DNA from: Brachypodium distachyon
Taxonomy: Eukaryota > Streptophyta > Magnoliopsida > Poales > Poaceae
Direction of reading: 5' to 3'
NCBI RefSeq assembly: GCF_000005505.3
Contig: NC_016133.3
Coordinates: forward strand, 42,001,237 to 42,065,236
DNA length: 64,000 nt
Part shown: piece by piece, positions 1-14,397 of the stretch
Layout of the letters: each line of letters opens with the position of its first letter
Position numbering within the stretch: the first letter of the stretch is position 1
The notes under the pieces: generated by a model
Seen by the model: only the letters and a program-made list of their open reading frames with translations
What the model was told of the DNA's origin: nothing
Databases searched by the model: none
Program-made: the position numbers and the translations under genes

Positions 1-1207
1 TTTTAGCCATTGATACAAAATATCTAAAACCTTCCACACACTTCTACACAAATATTTAGGTACTAGAAGGTTTCCTATTTATTTATTTTAAACTCCTATT
101 CTAGAGTATTCAAAAACTTTTACATAATTCTTCATGCATATCTAAACACCAAAAAGTTTCTTTTTTTATTTATTTTATATTCTAGAGTATTCCATAGTAA
201 TGTTTTTTTTCTTGTAATATGAGAACTGTATTCTCCAACATATTTTGATGTGGACGTCTGGGAGGACCAGAAAGGTAGTAAGATCACGGCTGGGTTGTTC
301 GCCGGTGACCATCAGTCGGGATTTCGAAACGGGTCTCATCGGTGTCTCATTATTCTCCAATTTCTGGGTCGATCGATCAGATCGTTAATTCCAACCTTTG
401 ACTGCATGGACCAGACCAGCGAGCATTGAACATCGGTGGTTTCCTCGTCATCCATCAAAGACAGTACGATGTGTTTTTAACCGATGCAGATGATGGGAGA
501 GAGGTTTTGAAACTGAGCGTCAAGCTGCAGGCCACGTAGTCACGGATACTGTCGGGGATTTTTCTATGCGCCGCGTTATTCACAAGGGAACGCTAGCGCG
601 CGTGCTTTTATTGCCAGCCCCAGGCTCATGTAGGAGTACTTTTTTTTTTGTTTCTGAAAGTGAGTGTCTGACTACAGTTATCATCCCGGCCACGTGCAAT
701 GTTGCCAAGATCTGGATTGTAGGCATGATGATTTCCGTGCCGGCAGGACGGGACGGTACAACAGGGGAAAATCGTACTGCATCAGGATGATCAATCAGGA
801 TCAGAATCGAAAATGAGTAAAGGGTTGATTTGGACATATATGCAGCTGGGGAACGATAAGACAGGGTCCACGGCGACATTCATGCATGGCAGCGACGTCG
901 ATCGAACAGCCTGGCTGTGGCCGGGCCTATACGCACGCACGCGCGTCCCGACGATGCCAGGGCCAGAGCAGGTGAATAATTCGGACAGGATATATTTTCC
1001 GTCCAAGAAGAAGAAAAAAAAGCTGTGAAAGCGACGACGACTGACATAATTAAGGCTCGTAATTACGTACACACATACATATTTGTCACACAAAACAAGC
1101 TAGACCCGCTCGATCGATCGAGCTTATTTCATTTGCTGCGACGACGACAGCTTATACGTACATGCATATATATGTATATACCGTACGTGGCTCGAGCAGA
1201 ATTCTGG
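1..1207. other. intergenic, 3' side of beta-glucosidase gene
   Basis: I see no supportable gene here. The first 200 bases are AT-rich and hold two imperfect copies of a block (about 68-114 and 152-195) that share the run TATTTATTTTA followed by TTCTAGAGTATTC. The part nearest 1207 should contain the 3' UTR of the minus-strand beta-glucosidase gene. Confidence 0.5.
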
Positions 1208-4019
<2,812 letters not shown>

Positions 4020-5617
4020 CCTCGAAATCGAAGCAACACCCATTGCAATATTACTGCAAGCCGGATGATGGTGGCACCTGCTTTCAGTAAGTACTTATAC
4101 TGCATGCATGGCCATTGTGTTAGTACATGGCACGATCCCATGCACCAGCAGCCAGCATCAGTCAGTGATCCGAGAGGATGGTATGGCTATGCTCTTGACA
4201 GTAACAGGGTAAAACTAATTATCAGCTGAGTGCAGCTTTCACGGATGCAGGTAAAAGCTGTTGTCGAGCGAGAAGCACCGTGATTAATCTGCCTGATTGA
4301 GAGGGGGACTGAAAGGGATCTTACTAATTAGCAGAGCGCGCGGGCGAAATGTGGGATATGATATTATTATACTCGAGCGCGACATCCACGCTAATGTGGC
4401 TTCTTCTGTACTGCTGCACTGCATTTTCTTCTTCTTGACGTGTATATCTTCAGATTTAAGCTAGAAACCAGTGTCTGCAGTGGGCGTTTTGCGTGGGCAG
4501 CAGAAGATTTGTGGGGATCAAGATCGATGCCGATCGAGATCAAGAAGATGAATGGATCACTCCATCGATCAAAGCGTCCGTCGACTTGTCCGGCCGGGGT
4601 CATATTCTTATCATCTTTGTATCATGCATGAATCATCACGGACACGGTCATCATCGACTTGGATGAGCACGCATACAGCATAATCTGCTGGAACGCGACG
4701 CGCCCGGATATGATATGCGAAATTGTGAAGTGAGGACTCGAGAATGTGCCACCTTGTCCCCTGGCTGGTTCCTCCACCAACCACAAATTTGATTTTGCTT
4801 AAAGTACTGCCTCCGACTAATATTACTTGTCTCAATTTTGCTCAAATATGGATGCATATATGTTTAAAAAGCATCTAGATACATGCAATATTTCGACAAG
4901 TAATATGAGTCGGAGGGAGTACTAAAATTTTGATTGGGTTTTGTGCAGATTTTGCGGAAATGCGCTATAATTTTACCGAGGCTTTTAGACCTTGTAACGC
5001 ACGGGTTGTACTCGTTTCTTCTACTTTTCCACTTCTAAATCTCTTTTTGAGCGCAGAAATGGAAAAATAAAACAGTATTGATCTGTCATGATTTCCTAAT
5101 TTTCACAGGGCACCAAAACATATGAACCTGAAAACATGATCATTTCCTTGATTTGTACTAAGAAATTTAAAAGAGAAGGTCCAGGAAGTAATCAGATGAT
5201 TGCTTTAGGGGCGCACACACAAGTGGTGTCAATGTTTTGAATTTTGTAGGATCTACTAGTATTGCGTTGTGGGTCTGATTTTGCTTTTGTTTAGAGGATT
5301 TTTGCTCTAGTTTTTTGTTCTTTTGGAGTTGCAGGGGTACTCAACCTTAAAAAAGGCAATCAGCAATCAGCCTGGCCTAGCAACATAGCGAGCCCATTAC
5401 GCAGGATGACGGCCCAGACCAAACATTCCGATTAGCCCAAACTCCAAAGGCCCAAACTCGTCTCTGAAAAAAAGTCGAAAGGCTTAACAGATAGACGCCA
5501 ATTGATCCAGGTACCAAGCCCAATTCGGTGTCTCACACGTCACACCGACCCTCCCTGATCAATTGACACCACGCCGTTCTCCGGCCCGCCTCGCTTCGCT
5601 CCGACCACCGCAACACC
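4020..5617. other. divergent intergenic region between beta-glucosidase and G-patch genes
   Basis: This is the shared upstream region of two divergently transcribed genes. Apart from one Stowaway-like MITE (4804-4922) I see no coding sequence. The last about 200 bases are C/G-rich and lead into the ATG at 5618. Confidence 0.5.
4804..4922. mobile_element. Stowaway-like MITE
   Basis: About 119 bp with terminal inverted repeats, TACTGCCTCCGACTAATATT at the left and its complement ending CGGAGGGAGTA at the right. The interior has the common ATCTAGATACATG and ATTTCGACAAG blocks shared with the copies at 28303, 33799, 37779 and 55987. Target site is TA. Non-autonomous, no ORF. Confidence 0.75.
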
Positions 5618-7470
5618 ATGGAACCGAAAGCCGCCGTCGAAGCCGACGCCGACGATGATTACATGGGGGACCTCTCCCACTTCCTCCCGCCGAGCCCATC
5701 CTCCCCATCCAGGAGCCTCGGGGTCCGGAAGCAGCCCCCCGCGCCGGCGGCTGCGCAGTCGAAGCGCGCCAAGGGGCTGCCGTGGAAGGAGCGGCGGCGG
5801 CAGGAGCGCCAGAGGATCCAGCAGGAGGAGGACGCGCGCACCTTGGCAGGGATGGCGGAGGCCATACCGGAGAGCAACGTCGGGTTCAAGCTTCTGAAGC
5901 AGATGGGGTACGACCCTGCAGCCGCCGGCGCTGATCCGGTCGGGATCGAGATCCGTCGCTCCCGGGCGGGCCTCGGGGCGGAGCCGCCTGTTTCGGTGGC
6001 GCCCCTGCCGCCGCCGCCGGCGAAGCCGAAGACGCAGGAGGAAGAGGAGAGGGAGAGGAAGCGGGAGGAGGACATGGTGGTGGAGCTGAGGGCGAGGAAG
6101 AGCACGCAGTGGAGAGGGCGGAGGGTGGTGTGGGACTACCGCAAGGCCGAGGCAGCGCTCGCGCAGCTGGAGAACCGGGAGGTGGAGCCACCGGCACCGG
6201 ATGGGGAAGAGAAGGAGAACGGAGAAGAGGATGAGGAAGAGGTGATCACCGAAGAGGTAGTCATTTCTCTCTGCGTTTATGCTCTCACTTTTGCCACCAT
6301 TGTTTGTTCTGCTATTCTGTTGGTTACTTTACGATTGCAAGTTCAGCATTACTGTTCTGACAGAATTGTTCAAAGACGTGCGAATTGCTGCCAGTTTTGC
6401 TTTATGAGATTTGTCATGCTGGAACCAAGTGAACTAGATCCCTGAATGTTCCCACCACATTAGGATTTTATGAGATTTGTCATGCTGCCAATGTGTTACT
6501 GGCAGATACAATTGATAAATTTGAAAGTGGGCTTTGACATAGAACACCATAGTCGTTTTAGGTCGTGTGGACTTGTCATAGCACATACTCCCTCCATTTC
6601 ACAAAGGTTGGCGCATTTTGTTTTATTAAGACAAGTCTTTGACCAATGATAACTTTATTAATATGTGTTTTTACATACATGAAATTTATATCAATAGATT
6701 CGTCTTTAAAATTTCTTTCTAATAATCATGATTTTGTATCATATAGGTTACATATTAATTGTGTAATTCTTGGTCAAAACCTTGTCTTAATGAAACAAAA
6801 TACATGAACCTTTGTGAAATGGACGGAGTAATACAGTGATATATCCAATATTAGGCCTGTTCATACATGTTGTCACAACTATCAATTGCCATGATCATTT
6901 TGTTGTGGCAAATGCAGCAGGGAGTGGCTCTGCTCTAAATTATGAGTTCCGAAGTGTTTACCATTATTTTCTTTTCCATGTGGGAACAATTATAGTTCCT
7001 TTTTATCCAAGATATCGTCTGTTCAGTGTTGCTGAAAGAACTGGATTGACATGTCGTTTTTATGTCTGCAGGGTTTACAAATCATATTGGATAAGCTACG
7101 GGATCAACACCTCTATTGCCTTTACTGTGGATGCAAGGTCAGTTTTGTTCTGCAGAAACCCAAGCCTGATTATATTACCATCTATTAATAGCATTGCTTC
7201 TTTGGAAAATCGAAGGAAAGCCAGTGTTTTACTATATCTCAGGTGTTGACGGTGCATTCCTCCACCCTTGTACTGCATCAATCAGAAATTGCAACTACTA
7301 TATTTATTATATTTGTATTTTTATCATTATTATCCCTGCTTTTAGGAATAGTTTTTTTTTCTATAGCATTTTGCATGCTTTTAAAATTGGGCGTCTTCGC
7401 CCTTTTTCAGTATGAATCAAGAGAAGCACTTGCAAATGAATGCCCTGGGCCTAATGAAGAGGACCACTGA
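5618..7470 (+). CDS. G-patch domain protein, GPATCH11-like
   Basis: Exons 5618-6256, 7072-7137 and 7411-7470 join in phase 0 to 254 aa. The N-terminal half carries a basic/coiled region (LPWKERRRQERQRIQQEEDARTLAGMAEAIPESNVGFKLLKQMGYDPAAAG). Its NVGFKLLKQMGY segment is the G-patch core, followed by a long acidic/basic helical stretch (EEEERERKREEDMVVELRARKSTQWRGRR). The C-terminus, built from the two small exons, is LQIILDKLRDQHLYCLYCGCKYESREALANECPGPNEEDH. It matches the HLYCxxCG...CPG ending typical of GPATCH11/CCDC75. G-patch proteins bind RNA and activate DEAH helicases in the nucleus; for this gene that role is inference. Intron 1 holds a MITE. The small exons make the gene easy to truncate in automatic annotation. 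Confidence 0.85.
6586..6830. mobile_element. Stowaway-type MITE in intron 1 of the G-patch gene
   Basis: About 245 bp with inverted ends TACTCCCTCCATTTCACAAA and the complement ending ATGGACGGAGTA. The AT-rich interior includes TTGACCA / TGGTCAA arms. It is of the longer subtype also seen in SPL intron 1 (10222-10464). Confidence 0.75.
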
Positions 7471-8964
7471 TACACTCTGTCAATGATGACAAGGGTTCAC
7501 GCTACAGGTAACATTCTATAAGCATTGCAATCATGTTCAGTAATGATCTGCATACCACATTTGAGTCCTGAACAAAACTAGATTATAAACTTACTAATTC
7601 GTTTTGTCCTTATCATGCAGATAGAATAAATGTGACATTTGGAATATGTTGATTAGTTGACTGCATATGGTTTTCTCTCACTAGTTGATAGCCATTTACT
7701 GTAGAAATTGAGCCCTTCAAGCTGGTGGAAGTCATATCTTCCAGATTTCTACGATGTGGATTATTTTTCCATATCAAATTTCTCAAGATGGAAATCCTTC
7801 TGTGTCAGTTTTGTATATGGTTTGAGCTGCTCCTCAAGCAGAGATTGAAAGAGCACAAGTTATGGCTTTAACATGTTCAAAGCCAGAAGACAATGAGTGT
7901 TCAGCGGTGGCGAAACAAGAGGAGTTCCGGTTTGCAAAAATGATAATCAGAGATTGCACTAAAAGTTCTCCATTTCTACTGTGTGGTCGAGGGCTGTATT
8001 CATCATTCATGAACTGAACTGTTGAAGTTTGGCATCTTGGGAAGGCTGCTGCTGTTATCTCTGGTTCTAGCACATAAATAATGCTACACCCAATGCCGGA
8101 ATCTCTCCACAGTGCAATGCTACTTTCTTACAATGATGTCGATCTTGCATGCGAACTATCCATGATCACTGTTGGTTGATCGCAGCCTGACAGGCTAACA
8201 TGTGGCCACAGCCCACAAGATTATGCATATGAGTTCAAATGTTATGCTATAATGGCTGATTCAGAGCTGATGCATGTGTCACCGAATTCCTTATTCTCCT
8301 TCCAAATGTGGGCTCCCTGACTCTGTTTGGGACCTGGAGGTCTCATCGCAAACATCAAAACTCCCGGTCTTTACGTTATAGCCAAATCAAGAGGACAAGA
8401 GGGTTTGAAACAGAATCCCAAAGGGAACACATTCTCCATGGCAGTATCTCTCACAAGAAAGCAAACGCTGACGTTCGGGGCAGGATATAGCCGGAGTTCT
8501 CACCACTGGTCTAATCTTTTGGACTGAAGAAGGTGTTGTATTGTAGTATTGGTTTCGGTATCTCACCAAGCCAACCCTTCAACAGGACATAACTGGTGCA
8601 GGGAGGATGCTGTAAAGCCACGCTGTGCGTGTGGTCTCACTTTTGCATGAACAAGAACTGATTCGTAAGTCATAGCAATGCTACAGTGGCAATACCAGGG
8701 AATAATATGCCGAGTAAAAGTCCTCGACAAGCATACTGAATTACTGATACTTGAAATTCATGGAGGTTTACATGGGCGCAAATAGTTAGGAGTTCATGGA
8801 TGTTATGCATCACTGAGAAGATAAACCGCCAGCCACTTCAGAGTTTCCTTCAAATAGTACTGGACATGAGAAGGTAGCAAACAGTAGGCAATATCAGGCT
8901 CTTCTTCAGTTCCATGTCTCTTTGCGCGGACTACTACGGCAGAGGGTAGTAGTGGAAGTGATCC
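7471..8964. other. convergent intergenic region with a degenerate coding-like stretch
   Basis: This lies between the stop codons of the convergent G-patch and SPL genes and should contain both 3' UTRs. From about 8091 to 8529 one plus-strand frame stays open except for two stops. It reads like protein (for example GPGGLIANIKTPGLYVIAKS and SLTRKQTLTFGAGYS), but I do not recognise it. It may be a pseudogene relic or chance. Confidence 0.35.
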
Positions 8965-11900
8965 CTACTGAGACCAGTTCGTCGAGCTGCCAGGGTGGTC
9001 GAATGTGCTGCGGCCGGCGCCATAGCGTGGTCCAGGTGCTGCAGGCCTGTTACCCTGCAGAGCGAGCTCGAGCTCACCTGAGAAGTGGCCCTGCTGGCTA
9101 GAGCCTGCAGGGTGCACCTCATGGAGCGGGACGTCATGTGGCAGCTGAGGGTCAGGAGGTACGTTCCGCCCACCTTCATGGCCCCTGGAGCCACTCCAAG
9201 GGTTCGCCGGTGGCGGCAGGTAGTTACCCGCCATGACGGACGGGGCCACCGCCACAGGGTTGCCATCAAAACTCGCGGCAGCGGCAGACATGGCCGCGGA
9301 CCGGTGGTCGTGGCTGGCACCGTGGGTGGTAGTATCCCATGGCTGAGTTGACAGAAGAGAGAGAGCACAGCTGGAGTCGGCAGCGACCCCTGCAAGACAC
9401 CCGCCTGGAGGGAGCCCTGGGCTGGGGAAGCCATGGCTGCTGTATGCATGGCCGCCGTAACCCATGGCTGCACCTGACTGAGCACGAGGCTCTAAGTTCC
9501 CTTGCCACTGAACTTCGCTGGGCATCCGGTAACCTGGTCGGACAGCTGGCCACGCATCCCTCACACTGCTCGGAACACGTGGGTATGAGAAATCCAGCAG
9601 ATAGCTCCTGAACCTGCCGGATTCTTCTGCACCAAGAATGTGAAGACTATAAATCACTAAATACAGTTTAATTGGTAGTGGTCAATGAACACAAAAGATT
9701 GCGATAAAACAGGAAAGGAGCGTTTGCTATCACCAAAGGATGCAGCAAGCCGGCCGTAGCGTGACGCAAGAGGGCCAGCGGGTGGCCTCCTGCGGCGCTC
9801 ATTGTGGCCTGCGAGGCGTCTGCGGCAGCTGCGTTTTCCTTGATCAAATTCAGGCAACTGGTGGAACCTGCGATAATGCAAAACGGAGAATCAGTGGTGC
9901 GAGAGGCACACGGTGAGTGAATTTTAGACATAATAGAAGCTTATTACAGGATCTTCCAATCTTTTATTGTGTATGATCGTATAAATATGTTTTACATGAG
10001 TAGAAATGAAAAACAAGTAGGCAAAGTTCATGGAACAAAGTGCTCGTTGTTATAAAATGTTTTAGTAGAAGTTGAAGGAGCACATATTTCACAAAGATAT
10101 AGTAAGCTTCTCAAGTACTACCTATTATATGTATATTGGTTTGCAACAAGCATAATTGGAAAACAACATGTCTGGTCAAAAGGCTATTGCAGGGCTTACA
10201 ATGCCTCTCTTCTTAATATAGTACTCCATCCGTCCAACAATATGGGGCATATTAGAGTTCGGTTGATCAAGCCTTTAACCACAAATTACTTCATGAATAT
10301 GTGACTAATGTGATCACAATCATAACCATAAACAAATATCCTAGAGTAGGAATATTACGAATATGAATTTATGTCATATAATTATATATTAATAGAATAA
10401 TTTGTGGTCAAAACATTTGTCAAAGAAAAGCTGATACATCCCGTATTGTTGGACGGAGGTTGTACTACACATTCTATTAAATAACACTATCATACTGCCC
10501 TGCATAATTGCATCCATGCATGGAAAAACAAATCTCCAAAGAGAAAGGGACAAAGGAACCATGTGTAAAGAAGATTGTAATCATTCATACAGATGTGAGA
10601 TGTCTGGCTTCTTAATATAATCAATAATGCACGTTCACCAAGGGGGTTATCCACCAAATGTGGAGGGAGATGTCCTTTTACCGTAGCTTTCTGATTATAT
10701 ATGCCACATTTCTGTGACACTGGAGAATTGGAGATTGGCGCAATTCAAACATAATTACTATTTTGACAGTTTCATGGATCTCTGTGGTTGGTGTAACCTT
10801 ACAAGTAAAAGAAATGGCAAAAGATTCAAAATGACCCAAAAAGTAGATAACAACTGTCTGGCCAGAAACCTACAGCAATCTCACCCAGAGAATATATACA
10901 AGTTATTTTGCTCTACTTTCTTAAAAATCATTATCAATTTCAAATATCAAAAGTTTTGTAAGCACCCTTTCAATATTTCTTGAGAAAATCAACAAACTTT
11001 TATCAACTTCATAAAAGGCAAAGCAGCAGTACACACAGCACACATAAAACAGCTAGAAAGCCATCTCCGTGGTTCTTAATAGAACTGGTCAAAACAAGAA
11101 ATAAATATCAAGTATGAAGCTACATGAAGCATATGTAGTGAGGCAACTGAGGGGAGGAGCTTGGACTGAAGATCATCAGGTGAGTACTGGCCCAGACTAG
11201 ACAAAATTCAGACTAGTACCAACTTGTGATGAAGCAGATGCTAGTTCTTTCTTATTCAACCATGGGAAAATTAATTCATTATACAACAAATGAAATCTCT
11301 TTAAGACTACCACTAATCAACAACTGCTACTATTGACTATAGTATAGTGTGTATATATGCTAGCTAGAGGAATCTTATGCAAAGCAACAGGCAGGCAGAG
11401 TTGTCACATCACTGAAACATGAACCAATCAACCTACCAAACTCGAGAATTCTCATGACCGCCACTCAAATATAATACTCCAGTAGCATATCAAATCAAAC
11501 TGAACCCAAGAACACATTTTAGCTTGACCAGAAAAAAACACACATGCATATGCAGAAAATGGCGAGAAATTGGTGACGGAGCAGAATGCAGCAAGAGAGA
11601 GGAGTAGGAGGAGCAATCAATGGGGTGGAGGCAATGACGGGTATGGGAGTGACCTGCTGCACTGCTGGCAGAAGCGCTGCTCGAGGCCGGCGACGACGAC
11701 GCGGGGCGACTTGGCGTGCATGGAGCACACCTTGTGGCGGCAGTAGTAGCCCTTGGAGGCCGTGAGATCCACTTCGCACCCTTCCACCTGGCACCGCGGC
11801 GGCGCCGCCGAGCCCTTGCCCTTCTTCCCGCCGCCGCTTGCCGCCGGCTTCGAAGACGACGACGCCGCATTCGCACCGCCGCCGCCGCTGCTGCTCCCGC

Positions 11901-12033
11901 CACTGGAGGAGTCCTCGAAGTAGATCTTCTTGCCGAACTGGAGCCCGTGCCGGAGCTGGTCGTCCCCTCCGCCGCCGCCATCGCCACCTCCGGCAACGGC
12001 GCTCCCTCCGCCACCGCCGCTGCCAATCTCCAT
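8965..12033 (-). CDS. SPL14: SBP-box transcription factor, SPL14/IPA1-like
   Basis: Exons (minus): 12033-11654, 9867-9734 and 9626-8965, joining to 391 aa. The Gly/Ser-rich N-terminus contains [16 protein letters not shown]. The SBP domain follows (about residues 80-157), with zinc ligands in [29 protein letters not shown] and the bipartite [20 protein letters not shown]. Exon 3 has [29 protein letters not shown] and GSRGHEGG, which are diagnostic of rice SPL14/SPL17. Neighbouring genes favour SPL14 over SPL17. These factors bind GTAC cores and control tillering and panicle branching. Exon 3 includes a miR156-complementary site. The gene is intact, with all junctions GT-AG. Intron 1 (1.8 kb) carries a MITE. 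The start is the first in-frame ATG before the conserved Gly-rich segment. Confidence 0.92.
9349..9368 (-). promoter_or_regulatory. miR156 target site in SPL exon 3
   Basis: On the mRNA strand the 20 bases read GTGCTCTCTCTCTTCTGTCA and encode the conserved ALSLLST peptide. This is the canonical SPL target sequence, pairing with mature miR156 with one known central mismatch. In rice, mutations in this site of SPL14 raise protein level and reduce tillering (established). Here the site is the unmutated form. Confidence 0.93.
10222..10464. mobile_element. Stowaway-type MITE in SPL intron 1
   Basis: About 243 bp with inverted ends TACTCCATCCGTCCAACAAT and the complement ATTGTTGGACGGAGGTTGTA. The interior includes GGTTGATCAAG / TTGTGGTCAAAA arms. 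No ORF. Confidence 0.75.
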
Positions 12034-13846
12034 TGCCGGCCCTTCGTGAGCTACTACTAGCTAGCAAGCGATGTCTGCACAGGTGGTTTCTTGTTTCTTT
12101 CTTGGCCCCCTCTCTTCTCCTCTCTCTCCCTCGAGAGGGGAAAGAGAGAGCGGGAGGCGGCGACCGGGGAAACAAACACTCCTACACACGGGTAACCAAA
12201 AACCAGCCAGCCTTTAGCTTCGTCCTTGGAATAAACTCAAACCCCCCTTCTCTCCTGTGTCTTTGTCCTCAGCAGTACTGTGCTTGCGACAGCCTAGTGT
12301 GGGTCTCTCACTCACTCTTTCTCTCTTCCCCCAACTTGACATGCTATACTCTACACACTACAGTGGCTTAGCTAGCTACGGTTACCAGTAGCAGCAGCAC
12401 CTTTTGCTTTGCTTTGCTAGCTAGCAGTAGCTGATCTTGATTGATGAGAAAGCCAAGGGGATGGAGATACGATACGATAGCAGAGGAGACTCCTCTTACC
12501 ATGCTGGGTAATAAAACGGCTGCACGAGCACGAGCGCGCGTGGGAGTGCTATGTACGTAGCGCAGAACAGGAGAACCGGGGAAGTGCCCGTATGTACGAG
12601 TATATATGATGGGAAAGAAAAGGCTGCCGGTTCATGCCATCTTTGGGCTGCTCGCCTCCAGTTATCAAATCACGCAGAGCCGAGCCGAGACGGAAGAGCA
12701 GCAGCAGTGCCCTGCATCTGCGTCTGCAACAGAGCCATGAATGAACAGCACGGCTGCAGCAGCGCCAGGCCGCCGCAGTATTGGGGTTTTTGGCTTGGCG
12801 CCTCCACCACAGTGCATGTTTCCCTTGAGGGGCCAGCTGCTACAGCTGCTCTCATCCCTGCCATCTCTCCCTCCCTTTAACGCCGGCCTTGGGTGGCAGG
12901 GTTGGTAGTAGGGCATTGATGCCCCTGTTCATCTCCTTTTCGGGGTGGAGAGAGTTTAACCCACCTACTGGCCTGCTGGTGTGAGGAGTTACCTCAGGCT
13001 CAGCTCAGGGTGGTGGTAGCCTAGCTACTGCTGGGATGTTTTTCTTGCCTTTTTGTGGTAAAAAAAGGATCTCCCAGGGGGTTCTCGACTTTCCAGACAG
13101 CTTTTACCTTTGCATGAGCTACTTGAGCTCATCAGCTCGTAGCTTTCCATTCACTGTTTGCGGGGAAACTCAAAAGTGGTAGACCACTGTCTTTTTTGTG
13201 GATTCTTTTGTGAGGCTATCCCTGGGAAATAGGTAAACAAAAAATCCATCCAAGATTTTTTAGTAAATGAGGCCCATTCTTATACTGGTTATAGCCTATA
13301 TTATTGTGATAGAAATGAAGATAAATTAATAAGGTTTAGGTAATGTAAAAGGATACGTGTTGTCATTTCCAAAATTCCAACTGCTTTATTCATTTGGAAT
13401 TTGGAGACAAAAAAATGTCAAAACAAGTGACCTCATCAAAAAAAAACAAAGATGGCGTCCGTCTAGAAAAAATATTTTCCTCGGTTTTCCTGGGATATGA
13501 GACAACTCTCCAAAAAGTTCATCAAAACAGCCTTGGGAAAGAGGATGAATGCCTCGTGCACATAATATAGCTAGCTATGGTTTCTGCCACATCAAGATTT
13601 ATACATTTTACATTTTATGTATGCGTATTTGTGTATGGGCTAATCAATTTTGGATACTGCTTGTTCGTTCCGCCACAACAATTTTTTCCACTACTTCGAC
13701 CGCTGCTCGTGCAACTTCAGTTTCACCGTTGGACCAGCCTCCTCAAATGCAATCTATATTTTTCTCCTTTTCGTTTATGGCATTTTGTTATAGAGTACAT
13801 ATATATTTCCTAGAGAAATGTTATGATTCATATATGCTTTGTGGGT
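12034..13846. other. 5' flank of the SPL gene
   Basis: Contains the 5' UTR and promoter side of the SPL gene (minus strand). CT/GA-rich tracts lie around 12100-12160 and 12300-12340, and AGCTAGCTAG-type repeats near 12060 and 12410. No supportable gene. AT-rich sequence begins at about 13200 and runs to the CACTA element. Confidence 0.45.
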
Positions 13847-13864
13847 CGCTACTCTAGAAAACCC

Positions 13865-14160
13865 CTCCGATGGCGGTAAAAAAATGGGATTGATGACGGT
13901 GTTCACGTCCGCCACCAACTCTGCGTCACTGTAGATTTTAGCACCGGTGGCGGATAAAATACCCGCCACTGCTGCATCGAGATCACCAATCGCGGATAAA
14001 ATACCCGCCACCGAAGACCTACAAACCGCCACTGTAAATCCCTCCGGCACCACCCGAAAAGTGCGTGGAGTACATCACTGGCAGGCAAAGGGCAAATTAC
14101 CCGCCACTGGACATTTCCAGTGGCAGTCTTTTGCCACCGCCACTGAAAAAGGACCACGCT
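13865..14160. repeat. CACTA subterminal repeats, left end
   Basis: Several direct and inverted copies of a CCGCCACTG / CAGTGGCGG motif, for example GGTGGCGGATAAAATACCCG and CCCGCCACTGGACATTTCCA. In the family such arrays bind the element-encoded protein near the termini. Confidence 0.7.
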
Positions 14161-14397
14161 GGTGCTGTTTTTTCCCGAAAAAAATAAATGAATTATTTAT
14201 AGAAATAAATATTCCTGTAGCACAGAAATAACAGAAATACAACACATAGCAGGAATACAGCAGCACAGTACATCACCAAAGAAACAGAATAGCAGCAAAT
14301 ATATTACGAAGTTCCACACGAGTTAAACATTCAAGTCACATGCATGTATACAAAGTGTTTGAAAGAATGAGCCACAAATAGAAGTGTTCCACACAAT

